From NCBI RefSeq assembly GCF_025716945.1, contig NZ_JAOVZT010000021.1, positions 1 to 40,175 of the forward strand: DNA of 40,175 nt. Direction: 5' to 3'. Positions 31,901 to 39,174 of this stretch are shown piece by piece (the first letter of the stretch is position 1; each line of letters opens with the position of its first letter). The position numbers and the translations under genes are program-made. The notes beneath the pieces are model-generated. The model worked only from the letters and a program-made list of their open reading frames with translations. It was not told where the DNA came from and made no database searches. Source of the DNA: Geodermatophilus sp. YIM 151500. GTDB lineage: Bacteria; Actinomycetota; Actinomycetes; Mycobacteriales; Geodermatophilaceae.

Positions 31901-32169
31901 TTGCGTCTGCACCGTTCGCGTTGTCAGCGCGGCTCTCGTCCCTCGGGCGACTGGGCGTCTCCGTCAGACCCGGGCAGTTCATTCAGGACTGCGCCGGCCG
32001 TCTCGCGCTCTCGCCGACCCGGTTCCACGGCCAACCGGCGATCCCGCTGCGGCAGGCATCGTTGTCGTGGAGAGGTTACGGGCCGGCCGCGTTCCATTCT
32101 TGACAGCGATTGTTCCAACACACTAGGGCTGGTGTGTGCTCGACCGGGATGGGCTGGAGCTGTCTCGCC

Positions 32170-33270
32170 ATGACCCCTGATCCACTGGATGACGAACGCA
32201 GGTGGGCCGCGGACAAGCGCGATTTCGTCGCCGATCGCCGTGATGACATCGCTGCGGAGCGGGACACTGTCGCGGACGCCAGGGATGCTGCGGCCGATGA
32301 ACGCGAACGGCTGGCGGACGTGCGGGCGGCCTTGCTGGACGAACGTGAGCGGCGCGGCGACGTTCACGCCGCCGCTCAGGGTTTGCCTCTGGCCCGCCCC
32401 TCAGCCGAGCCTGATGAGCCCGTAAGGGAGCATGACGATGGCCGACGTTCGCGCCGCCAGGCGGCTCGAGAACGGGACGATCACCGTGCCGAACGGGACG
32501 CCGCGGCCGCAGCGCGGGGCGAAGCAGCGACGCGTCGAGAGGCCGCCCAGCCGAGCACCATGCTCGCGAAGGTCTTCGCCGAGATCGCCGAGCATCTCTA
32601 CGCGGCCGACAACGTCGACGACGTCCTTCTCCAGGTCGCCGAAGCCGCCGTGTCCACCGTGGCGGGCTGTCGGATGGCCAGCATCACGGTCGGCGAAGCT
32701 GGCGCGTTCCGCACCGTGGCGTCAACCGACCCTGCCGCCAGCGCCACCGACGACGCCCAATACCAGGCCCACCAAGGGCCCTGCCTGACCGCCATCGACG
32801 AACCGGTTGTCTACGCGCCGTCGTTCCCCGATCGGCGCTGGCCCCAGCTCGCGTCCCGTCCACTCGAGTTCGGCGTGCAGTCCGCAGTTTCCTACCGCCT
32901 GGCCGGGGCGAACGCCACCGCCCACAGTTCCCTCGCCGGATCCATGAATCTCTACGCCGTCACAGCGGATGCGTTCAACGACGACGCGCGCACAATCGGA
33001 CTTATTCTGGCCGCCCACGCCTCCGTGGCCGCCCGGGTGGTCCACGACCGCGTCACCCTCGAACAACGGGGACAACACCTGCGGGTGGCTCTGTCCTCCC
33101 GAGACGAGATCGGGCAAGCCAAGGGCATCATGATGGAACGGCTCAAGATCACGCCGGAAGCCGCGTTCGACCAGCTGCGGCGCTCCTCCCAGCGGCTCAA
33201 CCAGAAGCTGCGCGACGTGGCCGCACGACTCACGGAGACCGGCGAAATCGACGAGCCGGGCCCCAGGTGA
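32170..33270 (+). CDS. GAF-ANTAR regulator with coiled-coil N-terminus
   Basis: Encodes 366 residues from ATG 32170. Residues ~5-60 are an Asp/Arg/Ala heptad-like coil (ERRWAADKRDFVADRRDDIA), probably for dimerisation. A second charged helix follows, then a GAF domain (about 135-290: VAGCRMASITV, HQGPCLTAIDEPVVY) and a C-terminal ANTAR domain (about 305-355: IGQAKGIMMERLKITPEAAF, NQKLRDVAARL). ANTAR domains bind paired hairpins in nascent RNA and stop termination. A small ligand or redox signal read by the GAF domain would control this. All ANTAR helix positions are intact, so the protein should work. Confidence 0.88.
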   Translation: MTPDPLDDERRWAADKRDFVADRRDDIAAERDTVADARDAAADERERLADVRAALLDERERRGDVHAAAQGLPLARPSAEPDEPVREHDDGRRSRRQAARERDDHRAERDAAAAARGEAATRREAAQPSTMLAKVFAEIAEHLYAADNVDDVLLQVAEAAVSTVAGCRMASITVGEAGAFRTVASTDPAASATDDAQYQAHQGPCLTAIDEPVVYAPSFPDRRWPQLASRPLEFGVQSAVSYRLAGANATAHSSLAGSMNLYAVTADAFNDDARTIGLILAAHASVAARVVHDRVTLEQRGQHLRVALSSRDEIGQAKGIMMERLKITPEAAFDQLRRSSQRLNQKLRDVAARLTETGEIDEPGPR

Positions 33271-33703
33271 CGCTGACCGGCCGCGTCGTGCCGGCCAGGG
33301 GATGACCCCGGACAGGGACCACCGTCACAAGAATCACGGCTGGCCCCACCGCGGATCACCCCCTGGTGGAGCCATGCTCCGCGCCCGATCGTCGCCGGGC
33401 ATGCGGGCGAGCTCGACACATCGTCCGCGTTGGATGGCGCCCCCGCACATCGATCCGAAACGGTTGCTGCCTCCGCCAGCGCGACAGCTGGCACCCGGGG
33501 GTAGCACCGTCGCCGCTGTCGAGCGCGGTGGTCCGTCCGTCGGCGGTTCGACCGAACACCTGGCCTGGGATCACGGAGATCACGGATGACCCGTCCGCCA
33601 GCCTGGTTCGGAGCGGGCGGTCGTCCATCGACGCCGAGCGAGCCGGTCCCCTGCCAGTCCCGCGTCATGCGCGCCCCGTGGCCGCGAGCACGGTGCCCCA
33701 CAG
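33271..33703. other. Region without a supported gene
   Basis: About 430 bp. A minus-strand frame reads DDRPLRTRLADGSSVISVIP followed by GQVFGRTADGRTTA before losing coding character; it may be the decayed start of a gene. Plus-strand frames are shadows. Confidence 0.35.
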
Positions 33704-34186
33704 CTACGCAGCAGGCCAGGGTCGAGCCTCGCCGGGTACTCGGTACGGAGCCAGGCTGGAACAGCCGGCGTCCCACAGACACTCGTTGAGGCCGTGGGCG
33801 AGGGCGTTGTGCTCGGTGGCCGGCCACTCGGTGACACCGGCGAGGTAGGCGGCGAGGGCTGCCTGCGGGCGGTTGCCGCCGAGTTCGACGTATCGCCACC
33901 ACAGCTCGGACAGGGGCAGGGCGCCCAGCCTCCAGGCAAAGACGGTGAGCGGGCAGGCGGCAATCGTGGGGGCGGACAACCGGAAGCCCCTTCCAGATAG
34001 GGCTCGCAGGCCGCCGACGGTGCGTCGACAGTCGTGCGACCAGGAATCCACTATGCGCTCTGTTTGCGGGCTTGGCGATAGGGCTTGGCTTGTTCGACGC
34101 GCCGCACGGATCGGGTCGATGACTGTCGCGTTGGCCGCCACCGAGCCGCCTCTCACGCCGGGTCGGGCGAGTAGGGTCCATGGCAC
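33704..34186 (-). CDS. Hypothetical small protein with WWRYVELGG motif
   Basis: The C-terminal 80 residues look genuine: ALPLSELWWRYVELGGNRPQ, AALAAYLAGVTEWPATEHNA and LAHGLNECLWDAGCSSLAPY. From memory, this is the pattern of a short conserved actinobacterial protein (WWRYxxLGG...EHNxLAxALNE). The first half of the open frame (from GTG 34186) is atypical, so the true start is probably internal, near 33930, where TGGAGG occurs but only CTG codons follow. The N-terminus may therefore be damaged. It converges with nothing and lies head-to-head with the second GAF-ANTAR gene. Confidence 0.5.
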   Translation of the reverse strand: MPWTLLARPGVRGGSVAANATVIDPIRAARRTSQALSPSPQTERIVDSWSHDCRRTVGGLRALSGRGFRLSAPTIAACPLTVFAWRLGALPLSELWWRYVELGGNRPQAALAAYLAGVTEWPATEHNALAHGLNECLWDAGCSSLAPYRVPGEARPWPAA

Positions 34187-34362
34187 GAGTTGGTCCCATG
34201 CTCACGGCGAGTTGGCGCCGTTCCGACGACCGGCTCCCGGCGACCCCCGTACCGCGGTCGCCGGCGCTCCCGTCGACTCCCCGCTCGTGGGCAGTCGCCG
34301 ACGCCACCACCGGGCTGCCGCGAGGTTCGACCCCGCAGCTCTTCCGCGAAGCGGAGTCCCTC

Positions 34363-35094
34363 GTGTCCACGCCTGAGCCGGGCGACGAGTCGCCGCGCGA
34401 TCCCCGCGCTGCCTTCGCCGAATTGAGCAAGTTCATGCTCGGGGCGCAGCAGCTGTCCGAGACCCTTGCCCGGGTCGCCGAGCTGGCCAAGCAGACCACC
34501 CCGGGCGCCGCCGAGGTGTCAGTCACGCTGCTGCACGACACCGAAGTCGCCAGCGTGGCCTTCACCGAATCGCTGGCAGCCCAGCTCGACGAGCGCCAGT
34601 ACGAGGCCGGATTCGGCCCATGCGTGGACGCCGCGTCCTCCGACACCACGATCAGCATCGAGAACACCGACGACAGCCCGACCTATCCGGACTTCGCCCG
34701 GATCGCCCGCCGGCACGGCATCACCCACACGATGTCGACCGGGCTGCCCGTGCAGCGGCGCACCATCGGCGCGCTGAACGTCTACAGCACCGCCGGGGGT
34801 GCCTTCGACGACACCACCAAGGAGTTGGCCACCGCCTTTGCCACCTACGCGGCGGTGGCCGTGGCCAACGCAGACCTGTACGCCAGCACTGCCAGCCTCG
34901 CCGCCAACCTGCAGCGCGCCCTGGAGTCCCGCGCGGTCATCGACCAGGCCAAAGGCATCCTGATGCGCGACCACCGCAGTTCCGCCAACGGTGCCTTCGA
35001 CCTGCTGATCCAGCTGTCCAGCACGAGCAACCGCAAGCTCCGCGAGATCGCGCAAGACATCGTCGACGAAGCCCAGCGCGATCCCCTGCAGTAG
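34363..35094 (+). CDS. GAF-ANTAR regulator (second)
   Basis: Encodes 243 residues from GTG 34363 (GCGGAG six bases ahead). ATG 34180 would add 61 poor-quality residues and overlap the divergent gene. A short N-terminus is followed by a GAF domain (about 20-165: EVSVTLLHDTEVASVAFTES, FGPCVDAASSDTTISIE, RRTIGALNVYS) and an ANTAR domain (about 185-235: AVIDQAKGILMRDHRSSANG, NRKLREIAQDI). This is the usual compact form in actinobacteria and is probably an RNA-binding antiterminator controlled by a signal or partner kinase. It pairs in the same cassette with the first GAF-ANTAR gene and an HATPase gene. Confidence 0.88.
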   Translation: MSTPEPGDESPRDPRAAFAELSKFMLGAQQLSETLARVAELAKQTTPGAAEVSVTLLHDTEVASVAFTESLAAQLDERQYEAGFGPCVDAASSDTTISIENTDDSPTYPDFARIARRHGITHTMSTGLPVQRRTIGALNVYSTAGGAFDDTTKELATAFATYAAVAVANADLYASTASLAANLQRALESRAVIDQAKGILMRDHRSSANGAFDLLIQLSSTSNRKLREIAQDIVDEAQRDPLQ

Positions 35095-35294
35095 GGCTGA
35101 ATGCGGATCCGCCTCTGAGTGGGCCGGGGGCGGCGCTATCGGGCCTTTCCCCCCGGCCGTCACTGCTGCCGACCGTGTCCGAACCGGGTCCGTGCAGGGC
35201 CACGATCGTCTCGGCCACCGAAGCGAGGACCCGGAGCCCCGCCGGTGCGTGATCACCCGGGACCCGGGCGAGAGCGTCTCTACCGTCGACGGTG

Positions 35295-35762
35295 TCAGAC
35301 CGGCCTTCCGGTGAGTAGAGGCGGCGCACAGACGACGTGCGCCCACACGCACTTGCGGCCGTCCGAGACCACCCAGCCGTGACCGTCGCTGAGCCGGGCC
35401 ACCAGATGCAGCCCCAGACCGCCCAAGGCGGCGTCACGCCCCACGGCCGGGGTGGGCAGTCGGTCCGGCTCGGCGTCGCTGACCTCGATCAACCAACCAG
35501 TCGCGGTCAGGGTGACAGCCACCCGGGCCGGGAGACGACCGTGCCGGAGCGCGTTCGAACTCAACTCCTCGAACGTGAGCAGCAGCCGATCCGTGTCGTC
35601 GTCGACAGCGCCGGGCGGGCAGAACCCGACGGCCGCGGCCGCGCGCAGCCGTCGACGGAGCACCGCGAGGTCCAACGGCGTCTCCGGATCTCCCGTCCAG
35701 GCCGAACTGCGAACCGACCGTCCGGCCGGTGGTGACTTCTGAGGCCACGCCCGCTCGCCCAT
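35295..35762 (-). CDS. Stand-alone HATPase_c protein (second)
   Basis: Encodes 155 residues from ATG 35762 (TTGGAGC ahead); GTG 35816 adds 18 residues without a site. The GHKL domain has N-box FEELSSNALRHGR, WLIEVSDAEPDRLP and G-box GGLGLHLVARLSDGHGW. It closely resembles the plus-strand protein at 26107 in the same motifs, so they are paralogs in different cassettes. It converges on the second GAF-ANTAR gene, leaving 200 bp between their stops. Probable role: sigma-factor or antiterminator signalling by ATP-dependent switching. Confidence 0.78.
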   Translation of the reverse strand: MGERAWPQKSPPAGRSVRSSAWTGDPETPLDLAVLRRRLRAAAAVGFCPPGAVDDDTDRLLLTFEELSSNALRHGRLPARVAVTLTATGWLIEVSDAEPDRLPTPAVGRDAALGGLGLHLVARLSDGHGWVVSDGRKCVWAHVVCAPPLLTGRPV

Positions 35763-35816
35763 GCCCGCTCCAAGCCCGTCAGACCGTGGCTGATACGACG
35801 CGGAAGGTCCACGCAC

Positions 35817-36029
35817 CTGGATCGGCAGTCGCTCCTGGCCGTCTCTTCGACACTGATCCGTCTGCTACGGCGGCAACCCCAGGCTACCGCCGCCACCGGC
35901 ATCCGGCTCAGGCCGCATCTCAACCGCCGGCGCCCCTCCTCGATGGGCCGACACCCTCGCATGACAACAGCGAACCCGCCGGACGGTCGCGCCTACGCTG
36001 CCCGCACGCTGAGGTCCGGGTGGTGAGAG
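35817..36029. promoter_or_regulatory. Divergent intergenic region (HATPase / mazF remnant)
   Basis: About 210 bp between an HATPase gene on the minus strand and the mazF remnant on the plus strand. It must hold both promoters if the genes were active. No confident -35/-10 pair or operator was picked out. Confidence 0.3.
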
Positions 36030-36364
36030 ATGGCCGAGATCGGGCACCGGCCTGTCGTCGTCCTCCCCCGCGACGCAGTGTCCCCCGACACCGGCGCGCA
36101 CTCGTCACACCATGCACCACCGCCATCCGCGGCCTCGTCAGCGAAGTCGGCTTCGAGCCCGGCAAGGACCACGTGCCCCGCCGTTGCGGGGTCAACGTGG
36201 ACTCGGTCGAGAGCGTCTCCGTCGCGATCCTCGGCGGCCGGCTCGGAGGATTGGCCGACACGCGCATGCGACCGCCCTGCGCGGCGCAGACCGACGCTGT
36301 CCCGGTGGTACCGCACCGGATGCTGCGCAGGACGGTTGCCATGCCGCCCACCGACTTCGCATGA
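36030..36364 (+). pseudogene. MazF/PemK-type toxin, frameshifted
   Basis: The first frame reads MAEIGHRPVVVLPRDAVSP from 36030. Near 36085 the sequence moves to another frame: RRALVTPCTTAIRGLVSEVG, FEPGKDHVPRRCGVNVDSVE, then SVSVAILGGRLGGLADTRM. This matches the MazF beta-barrel core (strands ending in TTxIRGLxxEV, VNVDSVESV and RLG) of endoribonuclease toxins. After RMRPPC the normal end (AxxALxxAxDC) is lost. No antitoxin was found beside it. The toxin is almost certainly inactive here. Confidence 0.68.
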
Positions 36365-36494
36365 CCCGGCCCTGACGACGAACACGGCCGGGACACGCCT
36401 CGGCCAGTGTCCGCGGGCACGGCGCAGACCGAGGCGCCAGCAACGTTGGAGCGAAGCCGCCCCATCAGACAAACGTGATGCGTTGTGGGCGCCG

Positions 36495-36665
36495 TGACGC
36501 TAAGGCACGCCGAAGGCACGACGGCGAGCTCGCTCGCCGCTGACCAGCCAGGATGGCGCTCGGAGTCTCAAGCCTTCCAAGCTGGCCATGCGGGTTCGAT
36601 TCCCGTCACCCGCTCCAATGCGATGTCGCGGGACACCGTTCACAGGTGTCCCGCGACATCGTTCA
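36495..36665 (+). repeat. att4: partial tRNA-Gly 3' end with arm and perfect hairpin
   Basis: The arm block CTAAGGCACGCCGAAGGCACG has GGCACG twice (36499-36519), followed by TGACCAGCCA at 36541. The tRNA part CCTTCCAAGCTG (anticodon TCC, 36573-36584), GCGGGTTCGATTCCCGTC (36590-36607) and acceptor end GCTCCA closes at 36617. Hairpin ATGTCGCGGGACACC/GGTGTCCCGCGACAT (36623-36637 with 36645-36659) is a perfect 15-bp stem with a 7-nt loop. This is the best-preserved unit. The stop codon of an IS481 fragment falls at its very end. Confidence 0.78.
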
Positions 36666-36880
36666 CGTTGGGGCCTGTGGTTGGTAGTCCCGGGTCGGGT
36701 CGAGTTGTAGATCCCTGAGCAGGCGTCCGCTGGTGGTGAGCACCCGGACGTGCAGGTCGTGGACCAGCAGGAGGACCGGTGTGCCGGCGTGGCGGCGGCC
36801 GATGCCGATGTGGTGCAGCCGGCTGTTGTGCCGCAGGGTGAAGCGCCCCCGGTTCTGTGCCGCCTCCTTGTGAGTCACGG
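36663..36880 (-). pseudogene. IS481-family transposase, C-terminal remnant
   Basis: The minus-strand frame reads NRGRFTLRHNSRLHHIGIGR followed by RHAGTPVLLLVHDLHVRVLT and ends DPTRDYQPQAPT. This is the typical C-terminal domain of IS481 transposases after the integrase core. The DDE domain is missing, cut off by the IS3 element to the right. Its stop (36665-36663) overlaps the end of att4. Confidence 0.75.
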
Positions 36881-36891
36881 AGGATGGTGTC

Positions 36892-37209
36892 ATGCCGAAG
36901 AAGATCGATCCGGCGCTGAGGGAGCGCGCGGTGCGGCTGGTGCGTGAGCACCGGGGCGAGTACTCCTCGACCACGGCCGCGGCGGTGGCGGTGGCGGTGG
37001 CCCGCCAGTTGGGTGTGGCCCGGGAGTCGGTGCGCCGCTGGTTGGCCCAGGCCGAGATCGACGACGGCGCCCGGCCGGGGATCACGTCGGAGGAGTCGGC
37101 GGAGATCAGGCGGCTCAAGGCCGAGAACCGCCGGCTGCGCGAGGACAACGAGATCCTCAAGGCGGCCACGGTTTTCTTCGCCGGGGAGCTCGACCCCCGC
37201 AACCGCTGA
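36892..37209 (+). CDS. IS3-family transposase OrfA
   Basis: Encodes 105 residues: a helix-turn-helix (LRERAVRLVREHRGEYSSTT, GVARESVRRWLAQAEIDDG) followed by a leucine-zipper-like segment (EIRRLKAENRRLREDNEILK). It binds the element ends and, in the family, is fused to OrfB by programmed -1 frameshifting. OrfB here lies in the -1 frame, consistent with that. The T-rich stretch GGTTTTCTTC near 37170 is a candidate slippery site. It is intact, though its partner is broken. Confidence 0.88.
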   Translation: MPKKIDPALRERAVRLVREHRGEYSSTTAAAVAVAVARQLGVARESVRRWLAQAEIDDGARPGITSEESAEIRRLKAENRRLREDNEILKAATVFFAGELDPRNR

Positions 37210-37232
37210 TCAGGGCGTTCATCGCCGATCAA

Positions 37233-37870
37233 GTGGCCCAGGGCCGTGCGGTCGAGTCGATCTGCCGGGTGCTGCGCGAGCAGGGCTGTCAGGTCGCCGC
37301 GCGGACCTATCGGGAGTGGAAGTCGCCGTCGCGGCCGATCGCCGTCCGCACCATCACCGACGCCCAGGTGCACAACGCGGTGCGCGATGCCGCCTGGACC
37401 ACCGGTCCCGACGAGGTGCGCCGGCTGGCGCCGGAGGGGCTGTACGGGCGGCGGAAGATGACCGCCCTGCTGCGCCGCACCAGCGTCCCGCAGGCCAGCG
37501 CCGGGGCGGTGGACCGGGCGATGCGCGCGCTGGGGCTGTCCGGGGTGCGCCGCGGCAAGGCGCTGCGCACGACGGTGCCGGGCAAGGACGGCAGCCGGGC
37601 CGGTGACCTACTGGACCGCAACTTCACCGCGCCGGCGCCCAGCCGCGTGTGGGTGTCGGACTTCTCCTACGTGCGGACCTGGGCCGGGTTCACCTACGTC
37701 GCGTTCATCGTCGACGTGTACGCGCAGAAGATCGTGGCCTGGCACGCCGCGACGACGAAGACGACCGAGCTGGTGATGACCCCGCTGCGGATGGCGATCT
37801 GGCAGCGCTCCCGCGAGGACCGCGCCGTCGTCCCCGGCGAGTTGATCAGTCACAGCGATGCGGGCAGTCA
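37233..37870 (+). pseudogene. IS3-family transposase OrfB, truncated by IS30 insertion
   Basis: The frame (-1 to orfA) reads QGRAVESICRVLREQGCQVA, then the HTH_21 region YGRRKMTALLRRTSVPQASA and the DDE core VSDFSYVRTWAGFTYVAFIV (first Asp) and GELISHSDAGSQ (second Asp). The third catalytic Glu and the C-terminus are absent because an IS30 element begins right after GSQ. A longer apparent frame to 38234 continues into IS30 sequence and is not real. Confidence 0.82.
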
Positions 37871-39152
37871 GGGCGGACTCAACCGGTCGTCGCAACACCT
37901 CAAGATCACGGAGGTGTTCGATGGTGCGACGTCAGCAGCAGGCGGATCGGGCTCTGCGGCCCGCGATGCGCTCACCGGGCCGGCCGATGCCGGCCCGGCA
38001 CGTGGAGCGCGCGTTCTGGCGGCTGATCGCGCAGGGCAAGCGCACCGAGGAGGCCGCGCTCGAGATCGGCGTGTCCACGCCGGTCGGTTCCCGCTGGTTT
38101 CGTCACGCTGGCGGCATGCCGCCGCTGAGCCTGACCGAGCCCACCGGCCGGTACCTGTCGTTCCACGAGCGGGAGGAGATCGCCCTGCTCAAGACGCAGG
38201 GCCTGGGAGTTCGGGCGATCGCCCGCAAGCTTGAGCGCCACCACAGCACGATCTCGCGTGAGCTGCGGCGCAACGCCGCCACCCGCAGCGGCAAGATCGA
38301 GTACCGAGCGACCGTCGCGCAGTGGAAGGCCCAGACCGCCGCCCGGCGTCCCAAGCCGGCCAAGCTCGCGACCAACCCGCGGCTGCAGCAGTACGTCCAG
38401 GAGCGGCTCTCCGGCCAGCTGCAGCGCCCCGACGGCAGCCCGGCAGCCGGGCCGGCGACGACGTGGAAGGGCCTGAACAAGCCGCCTCGCGCCGACCGGC
38501 GTTGGGCGACGGCGTGGAGTCCGGAGCAGATCTCGCGGCGGCTCGTGGTCGACTTCCCCGACGATGCCGACATGCGCGTCAGCCACGAGGCGATCTACGA
38601 GGCCCTCTACATCCAAGGACGCGGTGCGCTCAAGCGCGAGCTGGTGGCCTGCCTGCGCACCGGCCGAGCGCTGCGCAAGCCGCGGGAACGCGCGCGGAAC
38701 AAGCCGCAGGGCCACGTCACCGCCGACGTCGTGCTCTCCGAGCGGCCGGCCGAGGCCGAGGACCGCGCGGTTCCCGGGCACTGGGAGGGCGACCTCATCA
38801 TCGGGCTGAACCGGTCGGCGATCGGCACCGTCGTGGAGCGCGCCAGCCGTTACACGCTGCTGGTCCACCTACCGCGCCTGCCCGGACACGGCCTCGTCCC
38901 GCCGGTCAAGAACGGACCCGCGCTCGGCGGCTACGGCGCGATCGCCATGAAGGACGCCCTCGCCGCGACGATGGGCACGATGCCCGCCGACCTGCTGCGG
39001 TCGCTGACCTGGGACCGCGGCAAGGAACTCTCCGCGCATGCCCACTTCAAGATCGAGACGGGCATCGCCGTCTACTTCGCCGACCCGCACGCGCCCTGGC
39101 AGCGAGGCACGAACGAAAACACCAACGGTCTGTTGCGCCAGTACTTCCCCAA
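37871..39152 (+). mobile_element. IS30-family element inserted in IS3, right end lost
   Basis: The left end near 37871 (GGCGGACTCAACCGGTCGTC...) looks like the terminal repeat seen in actinobacterial IS30 elements. The transposase follows and is cut at about 39152 by the ISAs1 element. Confidence 0.7.
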
Positions 39153-39174
39153 CAGGGCTCGTGCAAAGTCGTGA
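37921..39174 (+). CDS. IS30-family transposase, C-terminally truncated
   Basis: Encodes 417 residues from ATG 37921. The N-terminal HTH (LSFHEREEIALLKTQGLGVR, HHSTISRELRRNAATRSG) and the DDE domain are present: GHWEGDLIIGLNRSAIGTVV, LTWDRGKELSAHAHFKIETG and PWQRGTNENTNGLLRQYFP with the catalytic Glu. After QYFP the normal 40-odd residues are replaced by NRARAKS from the ISAs1 border. The DDE triad (Asp, Asp, Glu) is complete, but loss of the C-terminus and of the right end makes the element immobile. Confidence 0.85.
   Translation: MVRRQQQADRALRPAMRSPGRPMPARHVERAFWRLIAQGKRTEEAALEIGVSTPVGSRWFRHAGGMPPLSLTEPTGRYLSFHEREEIALLKTQGLGVRAIARKLERHHSTISRELRRNAATRSGKIEYRATVAQWKAQTAARRPKPAKLATNPRLQQYVQERLSGQLQRPDGSPAAGPATTWKGLNKPPRADRRWATAWSPEQISRRLVVDFPDDADMRVSHEAIYEALYIQGRGALKRELVACLRTGRALRKPRERARNKPQGHVTADVVLSERPAEAEDRAVPGHWEGDLIIGLNRSAIGTVVERASRYTLLVHLPRLPGHGLVPPVKNGPALGGYGAIAMKDALAATMGTMPADLLRSLTWDRGKELSAHAHFKIETGIAVYFADPHAPWQRGTNENTNGLLRQYFPNRARAKS

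Larger units (their letters stand above)
36881..37870 (+). mobile_element. IS3-family element, interrupted
   Basis: orfA and the first two thirds of orfB are present. The orfB frame stops matching after HSDAGSQ at 37870, where IS30 sequence begins. The left end lies close to 36881, at the border of the IS481 fragment. The right part was not found in the window. Confidence 0.75.

Noticed and set aside
32952-34667. 571-codon open frame on the minus strand
   Set aside because: It runs antisense to parts of both GAF-ANTAR genes, which have clear domains on the plus strand; composition is Ser/Arg-rich.
20950-36620. Intact tRNA-Gly genes at the four GTTCGATTC sites
   Set aside because: The 5' acceptor strand and D-arm are absent at all four sites; only the 3' part from the anticodon loop is present.
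37871-38234. C-terminal continuation of the IS3 OrfB frame
   Set aside because: The sequence is IS30 in another frame; similarity to OrfB stops at GSQ.
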